Below are positions 22,365-34,660 of a stretch of DNA of 64,000 nucleotides, piece by piece. Below the pieces are notes generated by a model, which worked only from the letters and a program-made list of their open reading frames with translations, searched no databases and was not told where the DNA came from. The stretch comes from Thinopyrum elongatum (taxonomy: Eukaryota > Streptophyta > Magnoliopsida > Poales > Poaceae), in the NCBI GenBank assembly GCA_011799875.1, contig CM022299.1, positions 209,690,070 to 209,754,069 on the forward strand, given 5' to 3'. A program made the position numbers and the translations under genes. The first letter of the stretch is position 1. Each line of letters opens with the position of its first letter.

Positions 22365-23937
22365 TGATGTTTGCTTGAACTACACCGGTATTTCCCCAAA
22401 GAGGAAGGGATGATGCAGCACAGCAACGGTAGGTATTTCCCTCAGTGATGAGACCAAGTTTATCAAACCAGTAGGAGAACCACGCAACACCACGTAAACA
22501 GCTCCTGCACACAAAGAACAAATACTTGCAACCCGACGTAAGAGAGGGGTTGTCAATCCCTCACGGGTAAAAGGATAGGTAAAATTGTAGTAGATTGGTT
22601 AAATAGATCTCGCGGGAACGCGAGATAAAATAAATAAATAAAAATTGCAGCAAGGTATTTTTGTGTTTTTGGATAAATAGATCTAAAAATAAAAGCAAAT
22701 AAAAATAGATCTCGAAGGCAAATATATTAAAGAAGAGACCCGGGGGCCGTAGGTTTCACTAGTGGCTTCTCTCGAGAAAAATAGCATACGGTGGGTAAAC
22801 AAATTACTGTTGGGCAATTGATAGAACTTCAAATAATTATGACGATATCCAGGCAATGATCATTATATAGGCATCACGTCCAAGATTACTAGACCGACTC
22901 CTACCTGCATCTACTACTATTACTCCACACATTGACCGCTATCCAGCATGCATCTAGTGTATTAAGTTCATGGAAAAATGGAGTAATGCAATAAAAACGA
23001 TGACATGATGTAGACAAGATCTATTTATGTAGAAATAGACCGCATCTTGTTATCCTTAATAGCAACGATACATACGTGTCGGTTCCCCTTCTGTCACTGG
23101 GATCAAGCACCGTAAGATCGAACCCATCACAAAGCACCTCTTCCCATTGCAAGATAAATAGATCAAGTTGGCCAAACAAAACCCAAATATCAGAGAAGAA
23201 ATACGAGGCTATAAGCAATCATGCATATAAGAGATCAAAGAAGACTCAAATAACTTTCATGGATAAAAACATAGATCTGATCATAAACTCAAAGTTCATC
23301 GGATCCCAACAAACACACCGCAAAAAGAGTTACATCATATGGATCTCCAAGAGACCATTGTATTGAGAATCAAACGAGAGAGAGAAAGCCATCTAGCTAC
23401 TGCCTACGAACCCGTAGGTCTACAATGAACTACTCACGCATCATCAGAGAGGCACCAATGTGGATGATGAACCCCTCCGTGATGGTGTCTAGATTGGATC
23501 TAGTGTTTCTGGAACTTGCGGCGGCTGGAATTGATTTTCGTCGACTCCCCTAGGGTTTCTGGAATATTGGGGTATTTATAGAGCAAAGAGGCGGTGCGGG
23601 AGGCCACCGAGGTGGGCACAACCCACCTGGGCGCGCCTGGGCCCCCAGGCGCGCCCTGGTGGGTTGTGCTCCCCTCGAAGCACCCCTCTGGTACTTCTTT
23701 GGCCCAACAGGTGTCTCCTGGTCCAGAAAAAATCCACAAAAAGTTTCGCTGCGTTTGGACTCCGTTTGGTATTGATTTCCTGCGATGTAAAAAGCAAGCA
23801 GAAAACAGCAACTGGCACTAGGCACTATGTCAATAGGTTAGTACAAAAAATGATATAAAATAATTGTAAAACATCCAAGAATGATAATATAACAGCATGG
23901 AACAATCAAAAATTATAGATACGTTGGAGACGTATCA
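22365..23937 (-). repeat. 5' LTR of element B
   Basis: A 1573-bp LTR with TG...CA ends on the minus strand. The TATA box is at 23573-23580. The bases after its right end (gggga) continue the interrupted 5' LTR of element C. Confidence 0.9.
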
Positions 23938-24664
23938 GGGGAGCAATCAACTAGTCTTCATCGAGCCAACGCAATCAAGAAAGGTGGTCCAACTTGAGGG
24001 AGTCAAGATCGTCATCATCTAGCTCAAGTGGACTATGTGCAAGGCAAAGGTTTGCCCTTGATAGGTTTTCTATTTTACCGGTCTCATGGTGGTAGTTGGG
24101 AGATCGGGTTATAGGATCGATTGCCATACTATCAAGGGGGCTCTCGATGAGTAGCTTGATCGTATCGTTCGTAGAGAGCTCAAACCATTGCATCCTTGCA
24201 TCATCTTTATTGGTTCTTGTTTGGTTCTTCTCCTTGTGAGATTTGGAGCTTATGGTCATTTTCATGACAAGCTCGAATTCATCGAAAACAGAGTTCACAT
24301 GCATCTTCTATGATGTTTTCGATGTTGGGGTTTTTGCCGGTTCTCTTTGTGAGAATTAGAGCTTATGGTCATCTTGATGACAAGCTCGAGTTCATCGAAA
24401 ACGGAGTTCACATGCATCTTCTATGATGTTTTCGATGTTGGAGGTTATGTCGGTTCTTCTCTTTTGGAGGTTTCACTCATCTATATCTTAGGCATACTTC
24501 CCCTGCCTCTTCTTACTATAATCAGTCGTTGTTGGATGCTACTCGCCGTCATCTATCCAACAAGATTGAGTTTGCTCAATTCGGAGCTCATATGCGGAAG
24601 TTGTGGCGGTTTAGGCTTTATTGCATCCTCTGTTTTCTCTGTTGTGTTCCTGAAAGCCTCAAGT

Positions 24665-25040
24665 GGTAGTACTGCTCTCTAGAGCGGTAGTACCGCTTGT
24701 AAGCAGCAGTACCATGGCCATGTGCCGCGCGTAGTACCGCTGCTTCTAGGGATGCATTTTTTCGTGTCGGGTTTCGCGGTAGTAGAGCGGTAGTACCTCT
24801 TATAAGCGGTAAGCGGTACTACCTCTCCTCCCGAGCGGTAGTACCTATTCTAAGTGGTAAGCGGTACTACCTCTCCTCCCGAGCGGTAGTACCTCTTATA
24901 AGCGGTAAGCGGTACTACCTCTCCCCAAAGCGGTACTACCTCTCTGGCAGAACTACAACTCGTGTTTTTCTCTCTCATTGGGCTGTTTTGACCGTGCTAA
25001 GCGGTAGTACCGCTCCTCCAAGCGGTAGTACCGCTTGTGC
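24665..25040. repeat. Palindromic AGCGGTAGTACCGCT microrepeat array
   Basis: Many copies of agcggtagtacc and its complement ggtactaccgct alternate here. Three longer units follow the pattern cggtagtacct, ta-rich spacer, aagcggtaagcggtactacc. The corresponding array in the 3' LTR has two such units, so the array changed length after insertion. Confidence 0.85.
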
Positions 25041-25077
25041 ACGACCTGAGCACATAACGGTTGGATTCGGGAGGTCC

Positions 25078-25084
25078 TATAAAA
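25078..25084 (+). promoter_or_regulatory. TATA box of the element C 5' LTR
   Basis: TATAAAA follows the microrepeat array and a cataacggttg motif. The equivalent in the 3' LTR is at 33595-33601. Confidence 0.6.
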
Positions 25085-26145
25085 GGGGGTCTCTTTCCCC
25101 ATTGAACATTATCTCTTTAGCTCGTGTTCTTCCCCCATTGTTGACCTTCTTCGAGCTTGTTATCTCTCAATCCCTCCATGGATTCTTGCTAGTTTTGGGG
25201 GGAAAAGAGAGAGGAGATCTAGATTCACATTTCCACCAATCACTTTCTCCTCTATGTGAGGGGAACCCCTTGGATCTAGATCTTGGAGTTCTTGGTGTTC
25301 TCCTTCTTGTTCTTCCTCTCTTTTTCCTCCATAGCTTTCGTTGCCTTGGTGGGATTTGAGAGTGAGGGACTTGGGCGCTCGGTGTGCCCTTGCCATTGCA
25401 TTAGTTGCATCGGTTTGAGTTCTCCACGGTGATACGTGGAAGTGAAAAATTGAGAAGCTTATTACTCTTGGGTGCTTGGTACCCTTGAGCTTGTTCCTCT
25501 TGGGTGCCTTGGTGCCTAGACGGTTGGTGGTGTTCGGAGCTCAATCATTATGGTGTAAAGCTCCGGGCAAGCATCGAGGTCTCCAATTAGGTTGTGGAGA
25601 TCGCCCCGAGCAATTTGACGGGTTTCGGTGACCGCCCCCAAGGGTCGCCAAAGTGTACGGGTTCGGTGACCAGCCCCATGGGTTGCCATTTGTACGGGTT
25701 CGGTGACCGCCCTCAAGGGTCCCTTAGTGGAATCACGGCATCTTGCATAGTGCGAGGGTGTGAGGAGATTACAGTGGCCCTAGTGGCTTCTTGGAGAGCA
25801 TTGTGCCTCCACACCGCTCCAAATGGAGATTAGCATCCGCAAGGGTGTGAACTTCGGGATACATCGTCGTCTCCGTGTGCCTCGGTTATCTCTTACCCGA
25901 GCCCTTTACTTATGCACTTTACTTTGTGATAGCCATATTGTTCCTTGTCATACATCTTGCTATCACATAGTTGTTTACCTTGCTTAGCATAAGTTGTTGA
26001 TGCACATAGGTGAGCCTAGTTGTTGTAGGTTTTGTGCTTGACAAATTAACCGCTAGGTTTATTCCGCATTTGTTCAAGCCTAAACCGTAATTATTTTAAA
26101 ATGCCTATTCACCCCCCCTCTAGGCGACATCCACGATCTTTCAAT

Positions 26146-26157
26146 TGGTATCAGAGC
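26146..26157 (+). other. Primer-binding site of element C (tRNA-iMet)
   Basis: TGGTATCAGAGC, the standard initiator-Met primer sequence, begins two bases after the LTR end. Confidence 0.92.
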
Positions 26158-26198
26158 CTCGTCTCTCTTTATAAGGCTTAACCACCTAGAGAGTAAGG

Positions 26199-28626
26199 AT
26201 GTCGACTAGGGGTTTAGGATTCTCTGACACTCTTAGTTTCGATGGCACAAATTTTGATGTTTGGGTAATTCGCATGCTTAATCTCTTTAGGGTCATGGAC
26301 CCAAACTTAGAGCGAATTGTAGATATTGGTTTTTCTCCTCCAAAGGATCCCCAAAGATTATCTTTAGAGGATGAGAAAAACTCTTATCTCAATGCTCAAG
26401 CTTCTAATGTGTTTTTTGATGCTTTGAGCAATGTAGTTATATTTCAATTCATGTCATTCCGGGATGCTCATGAGTTGTGGACAAAGCTTCAAGATAAATA
26501 TGGCGTGTCCAAGATTTGTGGGGCTAATTGTTCTCCCTCCACCTCCGGTCGTGTTGTGTTTTCAACTTCTTCTACTTCACCTACATGTGGATTGCCACAA
26601 GGTAATGATATGGTGAGTAGTGTTCTCCATTGCAATGATGATAGTGGGCTTATTGTTGATGATTCTTCATCACTATCTTATTGCAATGTTTCATCTTTGG
26701 ACTTTGACACTTCGAGCACCCTACATGTTTCACATGCTTGTGTTGATAGTCCTTGCATATCATGTAGAAATGGCTTGACTAAATCCCATGATGATATGCT
26801 TGCTATGTCTTGTTGCCATGATAAAAATGTATCTATTTCCCTCGAGTTTTTGTGCTAACAATGTAGAGGAAACTCAACACTCCATGGAACAAGTTGTGGT
26901 CTTGAATGGTGCTTCAAGGGATCCTACATCATCATCTATTGTTTCTCACTTTTGCCTTATGGCTAAGGCTTTGAAGGTATCTCCTACTTCGAATCCCAAT
27001 ATATCTCTTGATGATGATGTTGATGATGTTGTTGCTAATGATGATGATGATAATGATGAAGAGAATGATAATGTTGCCTCCTTAAAAATTAAGGGGGAAA
27101 TGTCTTTTAAAGCTCTTCATAAAAATAAAATTGCTCGTTCCAACTTCATGGAAATCATGTCCATTGCCATTGAGGGCAAGAAATATATTGAGGAGTTGGA
27201 ATCTCATCTCGAGGAGCATGAGGTCACCATTGAGAAAATGGAAGGTCATGAGCGTGATTACGCTAATGAGATTGCGGACCTCTCTCAAACTCTTGAACTT
27301 GAACAAACCACCAAGGAATCTCTTGAGGAGACTTTTGCTCTAGAATTATTTAGAGTGAGGGAATCTCATGATAGAGCTCTTGAGGTGGCCAATGATTTTG
27401 AAACTAAAAATGAGAAGCTTGAAGTTGCGCATGCTAAACTTCTTGAGGACTTTGGGCACCTCAAAAATGGCTCAAGGGTCATTAAGAGTGAGCTCATCAA
27501 ACTCACCGAGTCTCATGCTCAACTTAAAGCTTCATACTCAAAAGAGCTTGCTAAGTTGCCTTCTCCTCTTGTTGTTAATGATGATGCTTGTGCTACTAAC
27601 TCTATTTCTTGTGAAGCATCCATTTTGAAGGAGAATGTTGAGCTAAGGGCTTAACTTGAGTTGCTATCTAGCAATTATGGGAAATTGGAAGGAAGTCATG
27701 TAAAGCTCACAAGCTCTCATGATGATCTTCTAGTATCCCATAATGTGCTAAAGATAGCTCATGAGGCTATGATTACTAAGGTAACATCTAGTGAGCTTCA
27801 TGTGGATACTAGCACTACTTCTAGTCAAAATGCTATATTGCCATGTGCTAGTCCTCATAATTCATCTACTCACAATGTTGCTACATCTTGTGATGAATTG
27901 CTTTCCTTGCCTTGTTGCCCTAACAACGATACTTACACTTCATCTAGTACTTGTGTTGATACTAACCATGTAGAGCAAATCAAAGAGCTCAAGGCCCAAG
28001 TAACTTCATTGAAGAAAGACTTGGAAATGTGTCATGAAGGGAAGTCCACACTCAACAATATCTTGAGTGTGCAAAAATCCCCCAATGACAAAGGTTGACT
28101 TGGATTCAACTCCAATAAGAAGAAGAAGTCCAAGATGAACAAGAAGAAGGGCCAAAAACAAGTCAAGAATTCGGCCAAGATTATTTGCTTCAAGTGCAAA
28201 ATTGAAGGGCATCATGTTAGATCTTGCCCATTGAAGAAGAAGGCCATTAGTGACAAGCAACAAGGGAAGAGGCCTCAAGTTCAATCTCATGCTCAAGCAC
28301 AGGTTGAAGAAAGGCCACTTCCCAAGAAGACTCAAGGCAATTATCTTCAAGTTGAGAACTCAACTAAGAAGAAAGAAAAGAGTAGATGTTGCTACTTATG
28401 CCGTGAGAAGGGTCACCTTGCTTCTTCATGCACAAATGGTACCTTATCCAACCCGATTGTCATTGATGATATTTATTCTCTTCGGAAGGATAAGGTTGGC
28501 AATGTGTATGCCAAATTTGTTGGTACTCAACATGGTGTCAAGAAAAGAAACATTTGGGTAGCCAAGCCTATTGTGACTAACCTCTTAGGACCCAACTTTG
28601 TTGGGGACCAACAAGCTCAAACTTGA
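26199..28626 (+). pseudogene. Broken gag of element C with coiled coil and two CCHC knuckles
   Basis: The N-terminal part from 26199 has a Copia-type capsid look (FDGTNFDVWVIRML; later HELWTKLQDKYG). A frame change near 26850 leads into a frame containing an Asp-rich tract and a long Glu/Leu-rich segment (about 27175-27560) that looks coiled-coil. In-frame stops occur at 27652-27654 and 28096-28098. The C-terminal part has two CX2CX4HX4C knuckles, CFKCKIEGHHVRSC (near 28187) and CYLCREKGHLASSC (near 28389). The RNA-binding region is therefore present but the frame is disabled at least three times. Confidence 0.85.
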
Positions 28627-31600
28627 TCAATAGGTGTTAGTGGAGGGCATTGGGGACTTGGCTACATTATGAATAATTAAGGGGACTTCATCATTCTTAT
28701 TGTCTCAAGCCAATTCATTTGAATCATCAAGTTTATATCTTATATCCAATGTGCCTCCTTGCGGTAACTTGTACTTAAATTGTTTACATTGAAAGTTACT
28801 TGCCCCTTTGCATGTTTTGATTTTGTACCTTGCATGTGTTTGTATATGTTGTGCTTCCAATTTGCTTGTCTTGAGTAATCAAGTATGTGTATGTTGGTTC
28901 GCACATCATGTATGTGTGAGAGTTGTGTTGAACGTTTTGCATCTTGTTTGTATCTTTTTGGCTCTTGTGAGAGATTAATGGAACATCCCATTTTGGGGGA
29001 GTGATGTGCTTTGTGCACCTCATAATCTTATAAATGTGTATACATGAGGAATACCATCTAGTATTGATATTTCAAGATTATCCAGTCGCTATGTGGTATG
29101 TCTTCTCATGAGAAATTCAAATTCTAATAGTCCATTAATTATCTCTTGTTGGATCCTCTTATTGCCTCTTGTTAAGTTTTCCTTGGTATCACATTATGGG
29201 GGAATAATATGCCATGTGCATATTACAATCCTAGAAAATGTGTACATTTGAGATATTGTCACCTAGAGTTGATATTGCAAATTATCTTGTTCCTAGGTGG
29301 CATGTTAGCTCTACAAGTTGCAATTTGTTTTTGTGTTTGGTGTGAAGATGATGCTGGATATCTTTGCAATCTACCACCGGGAATTATTTCCAAATACTTG
29401 TTGTCTCTGGACAATTTGTAATCTTTTATGTGGTAGAAATTATTGATCATCTTTACCTTGGCTTTTGATTTTAGTTGCTCTTATCTCTTGCCAAGGTTTG
29501 TATCTACTCCCGTTGCCTTCCGTGCCACTTGTGGATCTTGTTGTGTTCTTGATCTTGTCTAGTGTTTTTGTAGATATAGTGAAAGCGGTGATCCCATCTT
29601 GTGCATTTTGTATTCAAATGGAAATTCTCTCTAATGCACAACTCTTGGGGGAGCTATCCTATTTTCTTTAGAACACTCTTCTTGTGATCGTTATCAAGTG
29701 TGTGTTGGTGGAAGGCAATCCATTTCTTTTTGGTACTTTGTGCCATCATGAAACTTTGTAGAGGATTTGGTTTGTTTGGAACCTTCCTCTCTTTTGGGAG
29801 TTTGATATTTTTTTAGTGTGTATCAATGGATATCTCATTCCTTGATGTATCTTTTAATGATATCTTCCAAGTGATGATTTCTCCATTTGGTATCCTATTT
29901 TTACTTGGTATTTCTTTTTCATTTGGTTTCAATCCTTGAAAGTTTCGAGCATGCATATTTACTTCATGTATTTTCTTTGGCATGCTTTCTTTCTTTGACC
30001 CAATATATAGGGGAAACTCCGCCAAGTCTCAAATTGGATGAGATGTGCATGATATTTATTTTCATATCTATGTGCACATATTTATGTGGAGTTTGTCCTA
30101 TGTATTGGTGTTTCTAACTCTTTGGTCCCAATGAGTTTGGATACCATTTTGTTTGTGTTGTTGTTCTAGGAACAATTGGAGATGCATTGGATGCTCGACT
30201 CACTCACAAGGAAGGTGGTGTCACCATGTGCTTATTAGAGTCAAGCTAGAATCTTTAATGAACTACTATCTAATATCTTCAATTGGTATCTTCTACATCC
30301 TTCCAATGCTATCTCGGTAACAAGTATCTATTCATGCATTCCTCTCTTGCATTCAACCTTGTGTAGGTTGCATCTTGGCATGCTATTCATTTCATCTTGT
30401 GATACTTGTTTCCTTTCTCAAAGCATCCCAACGATGATCTCTTGTTGCTAGTTGTGATGTCTTTGATGGAGGTGTGGTAGGAGTTCATTTATATACAATA
30501 AGACCATATCTAGCCATGTGCTATGCTTTCAAGCAAACATCTTATTGGTATATTTATGACTTCCGTGTGGATATCTTGTTCTTTCCTTTGTGTAACTATT
30601 TCGTGTGTTCATATACACTTGAGAGAAGTTACATCTCTAGTTGATATCCTTATTCTTTCACGTCCACCTTTTTCCTTGGTGGTTTCGTGAAAGGATTTAT
30701 CTTGAGTGCGGGTCTTATATCGTTGCACCTTGATGCACTCTTTTGTGGTGAAGATTCTTTTTCTCTTGCTTGTCTTGACGAGGCTTTCCATTTTTGGTAT
30801 CCCTCCTCTTGACAAAGCCATCATTGTCTATCTTCACCATGGGTCGTCACAAGTTTTGGTTTTTAAGTTGCTTTTTGGAGAGCTTGTGAACCCATTTGCT
30901 AGTTGAGTGTGTGTGTGTGGGAAGGACATGTCTTGCACCTTGTATCTCATTATTTAAGACTATGTTGATGCTTAATGCTCATCCATATATTAGTCTTATC
31001 AAGTGCTTTGCCCATGACTCACACATATCCTTTTGGTTGAGCCCATTTGTAAGTTGCCTCTTTTACATGTTGCTCAACCATGTGCTTGTTGCAAGAGCTA
31101 TGCCTTGTCTCTTATCTTAGCCCACTTGCACTTGTTGTGAGTTTCTATTGATTTTGGGGGAGTGATGATCCTATTTTGTGCACTTGGTATCATAATGCAA
31201 ATATTCTAAGTAGTGCACAAATCATGGGGAGCTTCACTAGTGTCTTTAGAACACTCCGTTGCTCTCTTGCAAGTGTTAGGCTGAAATTTTCTATTTGCTC
31301 TCTTGCACTTGTCGTGAGGTTCTAGTGATTTTGGGGGAGTGACGATCCTATTTTGTGCTCGTTGTATCCAAATACAAAACTAAATAATGCACAAAACATG
31401 GGGAGATTCTCTAGTTTCTATAGAACACTTCTATGCTCTTATCATAATATCTTTTTTTTCATGTTGCTCGTAGGATCATTGGTTTAGTTGGTTCAATTGG
31501 TATCTTTTGATTGCTTGTTTCAATTGGTGTCTTTTGATTGCTTGATTGTTTGTTTCTCTCTTTGTTATGTCTTTGTGGCATATCATCCTTTTGCAATCTT

Positions 31601-31929
31601 TGGATCCTCAATATAGTTTGTCTTCCTCTAAGTATTTATATTTGGGTATGTGTATTGCATTCCTCTCTTCTTGAGAAATACACAATTTATGGAGGAACAC
31701 ATTTTATATTGGCCTTCTAAGCTTTTCGCCCATTTTGGCAATCGATGCCAACGGGGGAGAAGTTTCAGAGAGTTTTGTGGAGAAGTTTATAGAGTTATTT
31801 CTTCTTGCTTTGGTTTTGTTCCTTAGCATTTGCATCTCATACACATGCATCATTGGTTGTTGCATTGCATGGTTGGTGATGCATAATTCCTTGTATAAAC
31901 TCTCTTGAAAGTGATTGTCATCAATTACC
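28627..31929 (+). other. Non-coding 3' internal region of element C
   Basis: There is no pol homology in any frame. The region is T-rich, and short frames are unremarkable. Several PPT-like ggggga(g) motifs recur in it (28995, 29198, 29646, 31155, 31331, 31753), some followed by similar text (gtgatgatcctattttgtgc). Confidence 0.7.
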
Positions 31930-31943
31930 AAAATGGGGGAGAT
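31930..31943 (+). other. Polypurine tract of element C
   Basis: AAAATGGGGGAGAT ends directly at the TGAAAG start of the 3' LTR. This is the expected primer for plus-strand DNA synthesis. Confidence 0.85.
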
Positions 31944-34660
31944 TGAAAGAACATGCGGTGTCCCCATGTTTGGTTTTGGTAATTGATGAAAATCTCTATG
32001 GACTAATGGTTGTATTAAGTTATATTTGAAGGATTTGTCCATAGGAATTTCTTGAAGTTCATTTGTCGGTTTCAAGGAGTTTATATGTTGACCAATGTGC
32101 TATTCAAGGAATTATCCAAAGAGTGGTCATGTAGAAGACATGATACAAGGTTGATCAAGACTAAGTCAAGAGTGAATCAAGTTGATCAACACAAAAAGCG
32201 TACAAGATGTACCGAGAGGGATCAAGTGATCCCATGGTATGGTAAACATTGTCCATTACGCTTTGTGTACTAACCCATGATCTACGTGTGAGTTCTATGT
32301 GGGGTTAGGTTTGTTTCCATGGGTTTGCATCAAGAGGAAGATCTCATACAACCCATGGAGGATGACATCAAGTGGTGATCGTCATCAAGATTGCAGTGTG
32401 CAAGTTCAAGTGGAGCACCACGAAGAGATCATCCTTGAAGCTTGCCGTCCATTGTGGTGTCAATGGACTTGTGAAGATGTGCCAAAGAGTGGCTCACCCA
32501 TAGTGGAGTATGGGGGAGCAATCAACTAGTCTTCATCGAGCCAACGCAATCAAGAAAGGTGGTCCAACTTGAGGGAGTCAAGATCGTCATCATCTAGCTC
32601 AAGTGCACTATGTGCAAGGCAAAGGTTTGCCCTTGATAGGTTTTCTATTTTACCGGTCTCATGGTGGTAGTTGAGAGATCGGGTTATAGGATCGATTGCC
32701 GTACTACCAAGGGGGGCTCTCGATGAGTAGCTTGATCGCATCGTTTGTAGAGAGCTCAAACCATTGCATCCTTGCATCATCTTTATTTGTTCTTCTCCTT
32801 GTGAGATTTGGAGCTTATGGTCATTTTCATGACAAGCTCGAGTTCATCGAAAACAGAGTTCACATGCATCTTCTATGATGTTTTCGATGTTGGGATTTTT
32901 GCCGGTTCTCTTTGTGAGTCTTAGAGCTTATGGTCATCTTGATGACAAGCTCGAGTTCATCGAAAGCGGAGTTCACATGCATCTTCTATGATGTTTTTGA
33001 TGTTGGAGGTTATGCCGGTTCTTCTCTTTTGGAGGTTTCACTCCTCTATATCTTAGGCATACCTCCCCTGCCTCTTCTTACTATAATCAGTCGCTGTTGG
33101 ATGCTACTCGCCATCATCTATCCAACAAGCTTGAGTTTGCTCAATTCGGAGCTCATATGAAGAAGTTGTGGCGGTTTAGGCTTTATTGCATCCTCTGTTT
33201 TCTCTGTTGTGTTCTTGAAAGCCTCAAGTGGTAGTACTGCTCTCTAGAGCGGTAGTACTGCTTGTAAGCGGCAGTACCACGGCCATGTGCCGCGCGTAGT
33301 CCCGCTGCTTCTAGGGATGCATTTTTTCGTGTCGGGTTTCCCGGTAGTAAAGCGGCAGTACCTCTTATAAGCGGTAAGCGGTACTACCTCTCCTCCCGAG
33401 CGGTAGTACCTCTTATAAGCGGTAAGCGGTACTACCTCTCCCCAGAGCGGTACTACCTCTCTGGCAGAACTACAGCTTGTGTTTTTCTCTCTCATTGGGC
33501 TGTTTTGACCATGCTAAGCGGTAGTATCGCTCCTCCAAGCGGTAGTACCGCTTGTGCACGACCTGAGCACATAACGGTTGGATTCGGGAGGTCTTATAAA
33601 AGGGGTTATTCTTCCCCATTGAACCTTATCTCTTTAGCTCGTGTTCTTCCCCCATTGTTGACCTTCTTCGAGCTTGCTATCTCTCAATCCCTCCATGGAT
33701 TCTTGCTAGTTTTTGGGGGGAAAGAGAGAGGAGATCTAGATCCACATTTCCACCAATCACTTTCTCCTCTATGTGAGGGGAACCCCTTAGATCTAGATCT
33801 TGGAGTTCTTGGTGTTCTCCTTCTTGTTCTTCCTCTCTTTTTCCTCCATAGCTTTCATTGCTTTGGTGGGATTTGAGAGTGAGGGACTTGGGCACTCGGT
33901 GTGCCCTTGCCATTGCATTAGTTGCATCGGTTTGAGTTCTCCACGGTGATACGTGGAAGTGAAAAGTTGAGAAGCTTATTACTCTTGGGTGCTTGGTACC
34001 CTTGAGCTTGTTCCTCTTGGGTGCCTTGGTGCCTAGACGGTTGGTGGTGTTCGGAGCTCAATCATTGTGGTGTAAAGCTCCGGGCAAGCGTCGAGGTCTC
34101 CAATTAGGTTGTGGAGATCACCCCGAGCAATTTGACGGGTTTCGGTGACCGCCCCCAAGGGTTGCCAAAGTGTACGGGTTCGGTGACCACTCCCAAGGGT
34201 TGCCATTTGTACGGGTTCGGTGGCCGCCCTCAAGGGTCCCTTAGTGGAATCACGGCATCTTGCATTATGCGAGGGCGTGAGGAGATTACGGTGGCCCTAG
34301 TGGCTTCTTGGGGAGCATTGTGCCTCCACACCGCTCCAAACGGAGATTAGCATCCGCAAAGGGTGTGAACTTCGAGATACATCGTCGTCTCTACGTGCCT
34401 CGGTTATCTCTTACCCGAGCCCTTTACTTATGCACTTTACTTTGTGATAGACATATTGTTCCTTGTCATATATCTTGCTATCACATAGTTGTTTGCCTTG
34501 CTTAGCATAAGTTGTTGGTGCACATAGGTGAGCCTAGTTGTTGTAGGTTTTGTGCTTGAAAAATTAACCGCTAGGTTTATTCTGCATTTGTTCAAGCCTA
34601 AACCGTAATTATTTTAAAACGCCTATTCACCCCCCTCTAGGCGACATCCACGATCTTTCA
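31944..34660 (+). repeat. 3' LTR of element C (complete, 2717 bp)
   Basis: TGAAAG at the start and CTTTCA at the end give a short terminal inverted repeat. The array of agcggtagtacc-type motifs spans about 33230-33560, and the TATA box is at 33595-33601. The following bases (aagatgacatgatg) continue the LTR of element D. Confidence 0.92.
33595..33601 (+). promoter_or_regulatory. TATA box of the element C 3' LTR
   Basis: TATAAAA is followed by a G run and a CT-rich start region, as in the 5' LTR. It could fire outward into element D. Confidence 0.55.

Larger units (their letters stand above)
17404..23937 (-). mobile_element. Element B: non-autonomous Athila-like LTR retrotransposon, 3' LTR truncated
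   Basis: The 5' LTR is 23937-22365, the primer site 22353-22336, an intact ORF 22112-21273, the non-coding 3' module about 21240-18791, and the 3' LTR 18790-17404. The two LTRs are very similar base for base, which suggests a fairly recent insertion. The 3' LTR lacks the last 198 bp present in the 5' LTR. B is closest to element A in its ORF. Its right end lies inside the 5' LTR of element C. Confidence 0.9.
23938..26143 (+). repeat. 5' LTR of element C (first 569 bp missing)
   Basis: It matches 32513-34660 of the 3' LTR, ends in gatctttca, and is followed directly by the primer site. It contains the AGCGGTAGTACC microrepeat array (about 24665-25040) and a TATA box at 25078-25084. Confidence 0.9.
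23938..34660 (+). mobile_element. Element C: gag-only LTR retrotransposon with tRNA-iMet primer site
   Basis: The 5' LTR remnant is 23938-26143, the primer site 26146-26157, a broken gag 26199-28626, about 3.3 kb of non-coding DNA, a polypurine tract 31930-31943, and the 3' LTR 31944-34660. The LTR ends are TGAAAG...CTTTCA. No protease, integrase or reverse transcriptase was found, so it is non-autonomous. Gag style and primer site point to Copia. It sits in the 3' LTR of element D. Its first 569 bp are missing because element B inserted there and the far side was deleted. Confidence 0.88.

Noticed and set aside
24770..24935. Regular repeats resembling a CRISPR array
   Set aside because: The units are palindromic LTR microrepeats without unique spacers, in a plant retrotransposon with no cas genes.
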